Positions 46,268 to 54,634 are shown, counted from the first letter of the stretch. The stretch: 64,000 nt of DNA from Actinomycetota bacterium (GCA_018268415.1 JAFDWO010000037.1:1-64000), one strand, 5' to 3'. Notes: generated by a model not told the origin, from the sequence alone. Translations and numbers: made by a program.

Positions 46268-46951
46268 TTAGCGATCTTGCAAGCCGCCGACGCCTACCGG
46301 CTGGCCCACCGCGCGCGCTCGCCACATCGCCGCGTCGGCTTTGTGGAGGAGCTGGTCGGCGTCCGCCCCGTGGTCGGGACAGGCGACGACGCCTGCCGTG
46401 ACCGCGATCCGCAGCCCGCCGGCCTGCTCCAGCTCGTCGAGTAGGCGGAGCAGCCGCTCGCACATCTGCATTCCTTCGACCGTGCGCAGGTTCGGGGCGA
46501 GAACGCAGACCGCCTGCTCCTCGAGCCGGAAGGCTTCGTCGACGATGCGGATGCTGTCGCGCAACGCCGCGGAGACGATCGCCAGCGCCATCTCGGCGTC
46601 CACCCCATCCTTGGTGTCAGGCCCGGAGGTGTCGAAGACGGCAAGGCCGAAGGGGTGGCCGTAGCGGCGGTTCGTCTCGATCAGCTGGTCGAGACGGCGG
46701 CGCATGTGGCCGGGCCGGTAGAGGCTCGGCAGCTCTTCGCGCGGCGAGCGGAGAAAATCGACCGAGCTGCCCGCCCGACCCTCGTCGCGGACGGTCTCGT
46801 AAGCAGCTTCGACCGCCGTGGCGGTGACCTCGCCGAAGTCCTCGGCCAGCCGCTCGGCCGCGGCGGCGAACTTCACCCCCACTTCGTCGCCGAGCTCCTC
46901 GCGCAGGGTGCCGAGCAGCGATGCGTGCCGTTCGGCAACCTCGATCGCCAT
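46268..46951 (-). CDS. Degenerate GGDEF-domain protein
   Basis: The 227-residue protein has a helical N-terminal part (1-75) and a GGDEF-fold domain (about 85-220) with MRRRLDQLIETNRRYGHPFGL, LRDSIRIVDEAFRLEEQAVCVLAPN and ITAGV-like VTAGVVACPDHGADADQLLHKADAAM. The signature GGDEF is replaced by RLEEQ, so diguanylate cyclase activity is not expected; a nucleotide-sensing role remains possible. The frame continues upstream to 47182 without an ATG; the start at 46951 has no strong ribosome site and is uncertain. Confidence 0.7.
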   Translation of the reverse strand: MAIEVAERHASLLGTLREELGDEVGVKFAAAAERLAEDFGEVTATAVEAAYETVRDEGRAGSSVDFLRSPREELPSLYRPGHMRRRLDQLIETNRRYGHPFGLAVFDTSGPDTKDGVDAEMALAIVSAALRDSIRIVDEAFRLEEQAVCVLAPNLRTVEGMQMCERLLRLLDELEQAGGLRIAVTAGVVACPDHGADADQLLHKADAAMWRARAVGQPVGVGGLQDR

Positions 46952-47250
46952 CCGGCCGGGCCGGTCAAGGCGCCCACCAGGATCCTGCGTCCGGCCGCTC
47001 GCATCATCTGAAGTTCCCGCCACGCCGGCAGACTGCCGAACCGACCGGACAGCGATTTGGCACCCACCCGCAATTTGCGGATTGACGTCCGTCCAATTTC
47101 CGACCCGTATTTTTTGGGCCTGATAGCCGGAGCACCGCCAGATGATCGCTCCCGCGGGCTCGTGGCGCGAGGAGGCCGGCACCTGGAGAGGATGTGCCTC
47201 GCCCCGGCCGGCGCCTCAAGAAAGAGACGCAGCCTCGCCGGCCGCGGCGC

Positions 47251-47285
47251 TCGCACTTTGCCGTAACAGGCACGGCAATGTGCGA
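47251..47285. repeat. Stem-loop at the start of block 6
   Basis: TCGCACTTTGCCGT (47251-47264) pairs with 47272-47285 with one mismatch; 7-nt loop. Confidence 0.7.
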
Positions 47286-47545
47286 ACGCGGAGGGGCGCT
47301 GCGGGCCGGCACCCCCGAAGGGATGAGGCCTGGGAAAGCTGATGCCCGAAAAGGGATGAGGCCTCGAGAAGCTGCCGCCCGTGGGGAAGGGGCCCCGGCC
47401 CCCGCAGGCTGTCGCCCGTGAGGGAAGGGGATGCGGGGCCCCTGAAGCTGTCGCCCGCCGGGGAAGGGGATGCGGCCCCCTCGAGCTGTCGCCCGTGGAC
47501 GAAAGGCCCCGACCCCTCGAGCTGTCGCCCGGAGGGAAAGGGATG

Positions 47546-47597
47546 CGGCCGTCTCGTCCACGGCCCTGGCAGGCTGTGGCCGTGGCCGAGACGGCCG
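47546..47597. repeat. Hairpin family B, copy 5
   Basis: 20-bp arms (47546-47565, 47578-47597) with one mismatch and loop CTGGCAGGCTGT. Confidence 0.88.
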
Positions 47598-47742
47598 GGT
47601 ATGAAAGCGGTGGAGGAAGGCCCACGGGAAACCCACGGGAGCACCACTGATCCGTGACGGGACCGTCACGGAAGGGAGACCCCGTCACGGAGACGTAGGG
47701 AACTCCACGCCTCCTCCCGTGTTGTCCAACCGTCACGGACAC

Positions 47743-47786
47743 GTTCCGTACTTTGACCCTGCCATGGCATGGTCAAAGTACGGAAC
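47743..47786. repeat. Family D hairpin, copy 2
   Basis: 21-bp arms (47743-47763, 47766-47786) with one mismatch; same stem as at 24651 but the flanking segments are in reverse order, so the block is inverted. Confidence 0.88.
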
Positions 47787-48022
47787 GCGTTCCCGGGCCC
47801 TCTTTTCCGGCCCGGGAACGGACCGAAGGTTGCGGAAAGGGTGACGTTCCCGGCGTCTTCGTGACCGATCGGGGTGGGGTGTGGCCCCTCCCGCACGGAC
47901 CCGTCACGGAAGTCCTACCTCGTGCCATCCCTGTCCCGCCTTTTTCATGACCCCTCCCGTCCCTGCCTCTCCCCTCGTCCCTGTGTCGTCTTTTTCACGA
48001 CCCCCTCCCCACGACCCCCTAC

Positions 48023-48082
48023 CGTCCCGGGCGCCTCATGGCGCTCACAGCCTGCCAGGAGCGCCATGAGGCGCCCGGGACG
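48023..48082. repeat. Hairpin family A, copy 5
   Basis: 24-bp perfect arms (48023-48046, 48059-48082) with loop ACAGCCTGCCAG; identical to copy 1. Confidence 0.9.
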
Positions 48083-48248
48083 CATCTCGGACGGGTGCGG
48101 GGGTCGGGGTCGGGGGCCACGCTCGCCCGGGACGCACCTCGGACGGGTGTGCGGCCCGGGGTCGGGCCTCCACGCACCCCGGGCCGCACCTCGGACGGCC
48201 GCGGTGGTCGGGGTCGCGCGGCAACTCGGACGGGTGCGGGCCGCGGGT

Positions 48249-48289
48249 CGGTCGTCCTTACCCACCTATAGCGCCGGTCAGGACGACCG
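48249..48289. repeat. Hairpin family E, copy 2
   Basis: CGGTCGTCCT (48249-48258) pairs with AGGACGACCG (48280-48289). The 21-nt loop contains ACCTATAGCGCCGGT, nearly the same as at 53238-53260. It lies 16 nt from the recR stop. Confidence 0.8.
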
Positions 48290-48304
48290 CGGAAATCAAC
48301 TCAC

Positions 48305-48910
48305 CTAGCCGAGGCTGCGACGCCCCGCGAGCGCCTTCCCCAGCGTCACCTCGTCAGCGTGCTCGAGGTCGGCGCCGACCGGCAGCCCGCTCGCCAGCCG
48401 CGTCACGGAGATGTGCGGGCCGCGCAGTAGTTCGGCGATGTAGAGCGCGGTCGCCTCGCCGGTGGTGGTCGGGTTGGTGGCGAGGACGACCTCGCTGATG
48501 CCGCCGGCCTGTACCCGGCGCAGGAGCTCGGCGATCTTCAGGTCCTCGGCGTCGATCCCATCGATCGGCGAGAGCGCTCCGCCGAGCACGTGGTAGAGGC
48601 CGCGGTATTCATGCGTGCGCTCGATCGGGATCACGTCGCCGGGCTCCTCGACCACGCAGATCGTCGCCCGATCGCGCGACTCGTCGGCGCAGATTCGGCA
48701 GAGCGGTCCCTCGGCGAGGTTGAAGCACTGTTCGCAGAGTCCGACCTTCTCCTTGACTTCGCGAATCGCGTCGCCGAGGGCGAACGCCTCCTCGTCGGGC
48801 GCGCGCAGCAGGTGGAAGGCGAGCCGCTGCGCGGTCCGCTGCCCGATCCCGGGTAGGCGCGAGAGCTCGGCGACCAGGCGCGCGAGCGGTGCCGGGCCCT
48901 CGGTACTCAA
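48305..48910 (-). CDS. recR: Recombination mediator RecR
   Basis: The 201-residue protein helps load RecA at gaps with RecF and RecO. It has the N-terminal helix-hairpin-helix LSRLPGIGQRTAQRLAFHLL, the C4 zinc finger Cys59-Cys62-Cys71-Cys74 in CEQCFNLAEGPLCRIC, and a Toprim domain (ICVVEEPGDVIPIERTHEYRG) ending in GLPVGADLEHADEVTLGKAL. It is the last gene of the conserved dnaX-ybaB-recR group. Confidence 0.98.
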   Translation of the reverse strand: MSTEGPAPLARLVAELSRLPGIGQRTAQRLAFHLLRAPDEEAFALGDAIREVKEKVGLCEQCFNLAEGPLCRICADESRDRATICVVEEPGDVIPIERTHEYRGLYHVLGGALSPIDGIDAEDLKIAELLRRVQAGGISEVVLATNPTTTGEATALYIAELLRGPHISVTRLASGLPVGADLEHADEVTLGKALAGRRSLG

Positions 48911-48938
48911 GCGGTCGTCTCCGTCGAGCGGCGGATGC

Positions 48939-49283
48939 TCAACCGCCGAGCATCCCGCCGAGGCCGCCGCCCAGCCCGCCGGTCACGTCGCCCATCTTCG
49001 ACCCGGCCAGGTCCTGCGCCGCGCGCAGCCCCTCGTTGACCGCCGCCTGCACCATCTCCTGGAGCATCTCGACGTCCTCCGGGTCGACCGCTTCAGGGTC
49101 GATCGTGATCTGGCGCAGCGACAGGTCGCCGCCCACGGTCACCTTGACCATGCCGCCGCCGGCGCTCGCCTCGACGGTTTCGTCTTTCAGCTTCTCCTGG
49201 GCCTCCAGCATCTGCGCCTGCATCTGCTGTGCCTGTTTCATCAGGGCGTTCACGTCGAACCCCCCGGGGCCTCCTCGTGCCAC
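48939..49283 (-). CDS. YbaB/EbfC-family nucleoid-associated protein
   Basis: The 114-residue protein has the YbaB fold: a helix MKQAQQMQAQMLEAQEKLKD, then VEASAGGGMVKVTVGGDLSLRQITIDPE, and a C-terminal helix followed by a Gly-rich tail. It binds DNA as a dimer. Start is a GTG at 49283, directly adjoining the dnaX stop with no gap, so the two are coupled. It is 28 nt before recR. Confidence 0.96.
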   Translation of the reverse strand: MARGGPGGFDVNALMKQAQQMQAQMLEAQEKLKDETVEASAGGGMVKVTVGGDLSLRQITIDPEAVDPEDVEMLQEMVQAAVNEGLRAAQDLAGSKMGDVTGGLGGGLGGMLGG

Positions 49284-51338
49284 CTAACTGACCTCCTCCG
49301 CGTCGAACTCGCTCTTCAGCCGATCCAGCAACTCATCCTCGTCGATCCGGTCGCTGCCCGGCGCCGGGGTGTCGGGGGGTGGCGGCGCGGCGGCCGCGGC
49401 CTCCTCGTCAAGCATCAGGTAGCGCGGCGCGACCCCTTCTCCGGTGACCGCTTCGAATGCCTCGATCAGCGCCTGTCGACGATCGGGCGACTCCGCCTTG
49501 CGTTTGTTGAAGGGCTGGTCGGGCTGGAAGCCGATCGCCAGCCCCTCGTCGTCGAAGGCCACCGGGCGCGCCCCGTCGAAGGTCGCCGCCAGGGCGGGCG
49601 CCTTCTCGGCGAGCTTGTCGAGGACCGAGGGCCAGATGCGGATCACCTGGGCCAGGTCCTGGGCCTCCGCGGGTGACGGTGACGGAGGAGCGCCGGCCGC
49701 GGGCCCCATGGCGCCGGCCTCCTCCTCCGGCGCGCCACCCCCGGCAGGTGCATCTGCGGGCACGGCGGCGGTCCCCGGCGCCTGCGGCTGGGCCGCGGAG
49801 GCTTGGGCGGGAGCGGACTCGGGCGCCTGCCGCTGCGGCTCGGGCGGCTGAGTGGCAGCGGGATCGGGAGCCTCCGATCCTCGGGCGGGCGGCTGGGCGG
49901 CGGCGGGATCGGGAGCGCGCAGCTCTGTCCCGGACGGCTGGGCGGCAGCGGGCTCCGCAGCCTCCGATCTCGGGGCGGGCGGCTGGGCGGCGGCGGGATC
50001 GGGACTCGCCGATCCTCGGGCGGGCGACGAGACGGCGGCGGGATCGGGCGACTGGATCGCGGAGTGCTCCGGCGCGGACGCCTGCGGTTCGGGCGGCGAC
50101 GGATGGGGCGTCGTCGGGGTGGGCTCGGGCGGGCGGCTCGGGGCCGGCGGCGGCAGGATCGGGGTCGGCGGGGGCCCGCCGCCCGCCAACTGCTCTTCGA
50201 GCTTCTCGATCCGGCGCAGCAGGCCCTCGGTAGTCGGGTCGAGGTCGGGGCGGGCGGCTTTCAGCAGCGCGATCTCGACCGCCATGCGAGCGTCGTCTCC
50301 CTCGCGGACCGCGGTCAGGGCCGCGGCCAGCTCGTCGATCGTGCGAACCAGGGTGGCGGCACCGACGGCGCTCGCCTGTCGGGAGATCCGCTGCGTGTCC
50401 GTTGCGGTCACGACGAAGGTCGTCGGCACCTCACCCGTCGTCTGGGTGACCAACAGGTGGCGCAGGTGAGCGAGCAGATCGCGCGCGAACTGGGACGGAT
50501 CACGTCCCGATTGCGCCATCTTCTCGACTCCGAGAAGGACTGCCTTCGGGTCGGAGGCGACCACCGCGTCGACCGCTTCGAAGAGCAAGTCGGCGTCGGC
50601 CGCACCGAGCATCTCCAGCACGTCGGCGAGCCCGACCGTCTCGCCACCGAAGGCGACCAGCTGGTCAAGCGTCCCGAGAGCGTCACGGAAGCTGCCCTGG
50701 GCGGAGCGGGCGATCATCGCCACCGCCCCGTCCTCGACCTGGATCGACTCCTGCGCGGCCACCCGGTTCAGCACCTCGGAGATCTGCTCGAGGCTCGGCC
50801 GCTGGAAGTCGAAGCGCTGGCAGCGGTCTGCGATCGTCGCCATCACCTTGTGCGACTCGGTGGTGGCGAGGACGAAGACGGTGCGCGGCGGCGGCTCCTC
50901 CAGCGTCTTCAGGAACGCGTTCCATGCCTCTTTCGTGAGCATGTGCGCCTCATCGAGGATGTAGACCTTCCAGTGGCCGCCGGCGGGCGCGTAGGCGACC
51001 CGCTCGCGCAGATCGCGAACGTCGTCGACCGAGCGGTTCGAGGCGGCATCCATCTCGATCACGTCGATCGAGGTCCCCGCCGCGATCGTCACGCACGATT
51101 GGCATTCGCCGCACGGCGTCACCGTCGGACCGCCCCGTTCGCAGTTCAGCGAGCGAGCAAGGATCTTCGCCATCGACGTCTTGCCGGTCCCGCGCGAGCC
51201 GACGAACAGGTACGCGTGGTGGACCTTGTCCCGCTCGACCGCGTTGCGCAGCGTGCGGACGACGTGGGTCTGCCCGACCACCTCGTCGAAGGATCCGGGG
51301 CGGTGGCGGCGGTAAAGGGACGTGGACTCGGTGCTCAT
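49284..51338 (-). CDS. dnaX: DNA polymerase III subunit gamma/tau
   Basis: The 684-residue clamp-loader ATPase has Walker A GSRGTGKTS (48-56), zinc Cys66, Cys76, Cys79 and Cys82, DEAH-type DEAHMLT and the SRC-like sensor motifs. Residues about 395-575 are a Pro/Ala/Gln-rich linker made of imperfect PDPAAAQPPARGSEA-type repeats, followed by the C-terminal tau-like domain (RIWPSVLDKLAEKAPALAATF). The start ATG at 51338 gives the family N-terminus YRRHRPGSFDEVVGQ. No slippery sequence for a gamma product was identified. Confidence 0.97.
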   Translation of the reverse strand: MSTESTSLYRRHRPGSFDEVVGQTHVVRTLRNAVERDKVHHAYLFVGSRGTGKTSMAKILARSLNCERGGPTVTPCGECQSCVTIAAGTSIDVIEMDAASNRSVDDVRDLRERVAYAPAGGHWKVYILDEAHMLTKEAWNAFLKTLEEPPPRTVFVLATTESHKVMATIADRCQRFDFQRPSLEQISEVLNRVAAQESIQVEDGAVAMIARSAQGSFRDALGTLDQLVAFGGETVGLADVLEMLGAADADLLFEAVDAVVASDPKAVLLGVEKMAQSGRDPSQFARDLLAHLRHLLVTQTTGEVPTTFVVTATDTQRISRQASAVGAATLVRTIDELAAALTAVREGDDARMAVEIALLKAARPDLDPTTEGLLRRIEKLEEQLAGGGPPPTPILPPPAPSRPPEPTPTTPHPSPPEPQASAPEHSAIQSPDPAAVSSPARGSASPDPAAAQPPAPRSEAAEPAAAQPSGTELRAPDPAAAQPPARGSEAPDPAATQPPEPQRQAPESAPAQASAAQPQAPGTAAVPADAPAGGGAPEEEAGAMGPAAGAPPSPSPAEAQDLAQVIRIWPSVLDKLAEKAPALAATFDGARPVAFDDEGLAIGFQPDQPFNKRKAESPDRRQALIEAFEAVTGEGVAPRYLMLDEEAAAAAPPPPDTPAPGSDRIDEDELLDRLKSEFDAEEVS

Positions 51339-51408
51339 AAAGGGCGTCCAGCCAGTGTATCCACGCCTCGCGGGGCGGCCTTCAGGCCCGCTCGGTAGGT
51401 TGCCCGCC

Positions 51409-52992
51409 GTGCCACCGAGGCTCTCCAGATGGCTCGTCCCCGCCGCCTGGGTGGCCGGGGTCACCGCCGTCCTCCTGCTGATCTTCCCGGTCGGCTTCCC
51501 CAATTACGACACGATCTACGCACTTGTCTGGGGACGGGAACTGGCGCACGGGATCAGCCCCGACTACGGCGCGGCGCTGCCCCCCACGCCGCATCCGCTG
51601 ACCGACTTCATCGGCCTGGTCGCCTCGCCGTTCGGGGAAGCGCCGATCACCGTGATCATGGTCCTCGCCTACGCCTCGCTGGGACTGATCGCGTACTTCG
51701 TCTACAGACTGGGCACGGTCTGGTTCGACAAATGGGTCGGCATCCTCGCCGCGGTGATCGTCCTCACCCGGGCGCCCTTCCTCTCCAACGGCCTGCGCGC
51801 CTACGTCGACCTCCCCTACATCGCCCTCTGCCTCGGCGCCCTTTACATCGAGGCGCGAAAGCCCCGGGCAGGATGGCCGGTCCTCGCCCTCCTCATCCCG
51901 GCGGGCCTCCTGCGCCCCGAGGCCTGGGGCTTCGCGATCGTCTACTGGTTGTGGCTGGCGTTCGACGTCCGGCGTGCACATCCCGACACAGGCTCACCGT
52001 CGACGGGCCGAAAGCTCAAGCATGACTTGAGTTTTCGGCCCACCAACACGGGGTTCCGACGGATCTGGGACGCCTTTGGGTGGGAAATCGGATGGCGTGG
52101 CGAGCGTGGGACGGCCGAGCTCGCCTGGCTCGGGCTGTTGGCGCTCGGCGGGCTGATCATCTGGGTGCTCTTCGACGCGATCACCACCGGCAACCCGCTC
52201 TACTCGCTGACCGGCACGCAGGAAACCGTCGAAAGCCTCAAACGGCAGACGGGGCCGGTCGACCTCGTCCTCTACGGGCCGCGCCGGCTCGGCGAAGTAA
52301 TGCAGTGGCCGGGGATGATCGGCGGCTTCGGCGGCCTCGTACTCGGCATCTGCCTGCTGCGCCGCCGCTCCGCGCTCGGCTTCGCCGCCGTCGTCCTCGC
52401 CCTACTCGGCTTCGCCTTCCTCGCCGCGGCGGGCCTGGCGATCATCGCCCGCTACACGATGCTGGCAGGCGCGATCCTCTCGATCTTCTTCGCCCTCGCC
52501 CTGCTCGGCTGGCGCTTCATCGACCGCGGCAACCCGTGGCGCCGCCGCTGGCAGATCTTCGCCGGGATCGTCCTCGCCATGGTCCTGATCTGGCTCCCGA
52601 ACCAGTGGAACCTCGACCGCCAGGTCCACACCGACCTCACCAACCAGGGCAAGATCGAGAACGACCTCTCCGCCCTGGTCGACGAAGGCGCCTTCTCGCC
52701 GGACTGCGGGCCGATCGCGGTGCCGAACCACCGCGCCGTGCCGCGCCTCGCCTTCGGCCTCGACGTCCGGCCCACCGACATCGTCAGCGCCAGCGAGGCG
52801 GTGTCAGGCGAAGAAAAGGAAAAGCTCGCCGAAATCGGCTACTTCGTCGAACCCGCAAGCCCGTTCGTGATCCACAACTACATCCTCGACCCGAACGACA
52901 AGACGAAGTTCAAGAACCTGCACCCGCCCGAAGGCTTCCACGAGGTCGCCCGCAACGACAGCTGGGTCGTCTACAGCCGCTGCGGGGGTTGA
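51409..52992 (+). CDS. Polytopic membrane protein, glycosyltransferase-like, with palindrome-derived insert
   Basis: The 527-residue protein has about ten membrane helices and an extracytoplasmic C-terminal domain. The first loop (FPNYDTIYALVWGRELAHGISPDYG) resembles GT39/ArnT-type polyprenol-sugar transferases, but I cannot name the family with certainty. A 49-bp copy of palindrome C lies inside the frame at 51999-52047 and encodes the loop segment STGRKLKHDLSFRPTN (about residues 198-213) between two membrane helices. The frame stays open through it. The start is the GTG at 51409; the upstream frame overlaps the dnaX start. It is divergent from dnaX. Confidence 0.8.
   Translation: MPPRLSRWLVPAAWVAGVTAVLLLIFPVGFPNYDTIYALVWGRELAHGISPDYGAALPPTPHPLTDFIGLVASPFGEAPITVIMVLAYASLGLIAYFVYRLGTVWFDKWVGILAAVIVLTRAPFLSNGLRAYVDLPYIALCLGALYIEARKPRAGWPVLALLIPAGLLRPEAWGFAIVYWLWLAFDVRRAHPDTGSPSTGRKLKHDLSFRPTNTGFRRIWDAFGWEIGWRGERGTAELAWLGLLALGGLIIWVLFDAITTGNPLYSLTGTQETVESLKRQTGPVDLVLYGPRRLGEVMQWPGMIGGFGGLVLGICLLRRRSALGFAAVVLALLGFAFLAAAGLAIIARYTMLAGAILSIFFALALLGWRFIDRGNPWRRRWQIFAGIVLAMVLIWLPNQWNLDRQVHTDLTNQGKIENDLSALVDEGAFSPDCGPIAVPNHRAVPRLAFGLDVRPTDIVSASEAVSGEEKEKLAEIGYFVEPASPFVIHNYILDPNDKTKFKNLHPPEGFHEVARNDSWVVYSRCGG
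51999..52047. repeat. 49-bp palindrome family C, copy 5, inside a coding region
   Basis: From GTCGACGGGCCG to CGGCCCACCAAC, 49 bp. Arms GGGCCGAAAGCTCAAG and CTTGAGTTTTCGGCCC pair with one G-T type difference. Translated in frame with the membrane protein gene. It is the only copy within a gene in this window. Confidence 0.9.
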
Positions 52993-53280
52993 GGGGACGG
53001 GTGTCGTTCGCGGCCGGGGCGGGCGTCCGAGTCGCGCCCCGACCCCGGCCGCCCGTCCGAGGTGCGGCGCGACCCGCGGCCGGGGCGGGCGTCCGCGGTG
53101 CGATGCGGGTTCGGCCGGAGCGGGCGTCCGCGGTGCGATGCGGGTTCGGCCGAGGCGGCCGTCCGAGATGCCGCCCGACCCCGACCCCTCCGCCCGTCCG
53201 AGGTGCGTCCTGGGGCTCCTCGCCCCCGCGGTCGTCCCTACCCACCCATAGCGCCGGTTAGGACGACCGCACCCGGGGGC
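52993..53280. repeat. Intergenic GC-rich repeat region
   Basis: This region between convergent genes holds CCGTCCGAG/GCGTCCGAG units like those of the composite blocks, two tandem copies of a 35-bp unit (53085-53119, 53120-53154) that start GCGGGCGTCCGCGGTGCGAT and are nearly identical, and hairpin E3. No gene. Confidence 0.75.
53228..53270. repeat. Hairpin family E, copy 3
   Basis: GCGGTCGTCC (53228-53237) pairs with GGACGACCGC (53261-53270). The 23-nt loop contains TACCCACCCATAGCGCCGGT, almost as in copy 2. It lies 10 nt from the budA stop. Confidence 0.8.
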
Positions 53281-54066
53281 TCAGCCGGCGTGCTCGGCGG
53301 CGTCGATCGCGGCGTGGGTCGACGCGGCGAGTTCCGGGTCGAGGAGGTCGACGGCGGGCGGCAGCTCGACATGGAGGTCGTCGGCGGGGTCGATCCGGGC
53401 TCGCAGTGGGCCTGCCGAGCGGGAGCCGAGCACGTGACCGCCGCGACGTCGGGCGGTGTCGACGAAGTGCAGGTGGTATCCCGCCACCTCGATGCCCTCC
53501 ACGTAGGCGGGGAAGCGGAAGCCCACCATCGAGCCGTCGACGTCGGCGAGCTCGAAGACGTGCTGGTCGGCCACCACCTCGTCGAGCGGCCGGTACGGTG
53601 GCTCCTGGCGCGGCACCGAGCGGGCCCGCACCGTCTCGAAGCGGCCGTCGAGGCGCACCGCGAAGGAGGTCGCGCGGTCCGGCGCCAATTCGTCCAGCGC
53701 CGCCAGGATCGCCACGTGGTCGAGCCCCGCCGGGACCTCCGCCTCGACCGTCGGCGCAAAGCGCGCCACCACCGCGAACGGCGTGCGCTCTCCCGGCCCG
53801 ACCACCGTCACGTCCCCGTCCACGTCCGCCCGCAGGAACGCGCCGTCGATCGCGATCATCTCCCCGTCCAGCCCGTTCAGCGTCCCCAGCCCGAGGTCGC
53901 CCCGCGCTGCGAGCTCGGCAAAGGTCAGGTCACCGTCGAAGGAGCCGTCGAGCAGCGCCCCGATCGTCGAAGCCTGGAAGAGGACGTGCGGCGCCCGCTC
54001 GGCGTGGAGGTCGGCGTGCCGCAGCGACTCGACGTGGAGGGATCGGATCCAGCGCTCGTCCAGCAC
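53281..54066 (-). CDS. budA: Alpha-acetolactate decarboxylase
   Basis: The 261-residue enzyme converts acetolactate to acetoin. Family features are FQASTIGALLDGSFDGDLTF near the start, GDLGLGTLNGLDGEMIAIDG, and the zinc-binding GYHLHFVDTARRRGGHVLG with its two His in HLH and the third in GGH. No signal peptide. No acetolactate synthase is adjacent. It lies between a + strand membrane gene and the SRP RNA gene. Confidence 0.93.
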   Translation of the reverse strand: MLDERWIRSLHVESLRHADLHAERAPHVLFQASTIGALLDGSFDGDLTFAELAARGDLGLGTLNGLDGEMIAIDGAFLRADVDGDVTVVGPGERTPFAVVARFAPTVEAEVPAGLDHVAILAALDELAPDRATSFAVRLDGRFETVRARSVPRQEPPYRPLDEVVADQHVFELADVDGSMVGFRFPAYVEGIEVAGYHLHFVDTARRRGGHVLGSRSAGPLRARIDPADDLHVELPPAVDLLDPELAASTHAAIDAAEHAG

Positions 54067-54162
54067 CCGCGGCAGTCTGCCGGCAGGGGTGAAAAAGTGG
54101 ACCGTGCACCCGCCTTCGAAATCTGGTCACCGGGCGTGTCCGTCGTTTATGGCTCGGGTCGG

Positions 54163-54250
54163 GCTTCCCTGCGGCACCCGCGGCATCCGCTTAAGGCTGC
54201 TTCCTTCCGGACCTGACCTGGTTCGCGTGCCCACGTCGCGCAGGACCCGG
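54163..54250 (-). ncRNA. ffs: Bacterial signal recognition particle RNA (4.5S, small type)
   Basis: On the minus strand the conserved SRP core is present: ACCAGGTCAGGTCCGGAAGG followed by AAGCAGCC (54196-54222), the GGAA tetraloop region that binds Ffh. Outer stems pair GGGCAC with GTGCC and CCTGCG with CGCAGG. The exact ends are estimated from pairing. The RNA guides membrane proteins with Ffh. In many Gram-positives this gene is found next to dnaX-ybaB-recR, as here within 3 kb on the same strand. Confidence 0.9.
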
Positions 54251-54406
54251 CCGTCAACGCCGCCGCGACGCACTGACCCCGACGGTCAGTCCCTCGGAAC
54301 GGTAGTCGGCCCCGCTAGAGCGGATTGCGGGTTATAGGGCACCGCTGATTCCCCGCCTAGCACGGTCCGTTGTCAAGCCTACCTTGCCGCCGCAGGATCG
54401 CGCCGC

Positions 54407-54619
54407 TTGATCGACGTAGCCACCTCATCGTTTTTCGCGATCGTCGTCGCCGCGGTCGGCGCGGCGATGCTCTCGGCCCTCGTCTTCCCCTTCGTCGGAC
54501 TGACGCTGCGGCGCCACGGGGAGGCCAACCGCGAACCCCACATCGAGGAGCGCGGCCCGGATGCGGGCTCCCCTCCGCTCGGAGGAGAGCCCGTCGTCCG
54601 GCCGCGGCCGGCGGCCTGA
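54407..54619 (+). CDS. Possible small single-TM protein
   Basis: A 70-residue frame starts at TTG (54407) behind AGGATCG and encodes one clear membrane helix (FFAIVVAAVGAAMLSALVFPF) and a polar tail. It lies in the gap between the SRP RNA and the convergent secreted protein, ending 15 bp before the latter. Nothing else supports it, so it may be real or chance. Confidence 0.45.
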   Translation: MIDVATSSFFAIVVAAVGAAMLSALVFPFVGLTLRRHGEANREPHIEERGPDAGSPPLGGEPVVRPRPAA

Positions 54620-54634
54620 GCCGCCGGGTGTCAA

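Larger units (their letters stand above)
46952..48304. repeat. Intergenic composite repeat block 6
   Basis: The first 230 bp probably hold the promoter of the GGDEF gene. From about 47250: a stem-loop (47251-47285), tandem AGCTGTCGCCCG units (47290-47540), hairpin B5, CTTTCATACCC-complement and CACGGGAGCACC filler, CCTCCCGTGTTGTCCAAC, hairpin D2, GGTGACGTTCCCGGCGTC, GACCGATCGGGGTGGGG, CCCTCCCGTCC units (47950-48020), hairpin A5, CTCGGACGG units (48087-48235) and hairpin E2. This is the block 3/5 order read on the opposite strand. No gene is credible. Confidence 0.8.
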
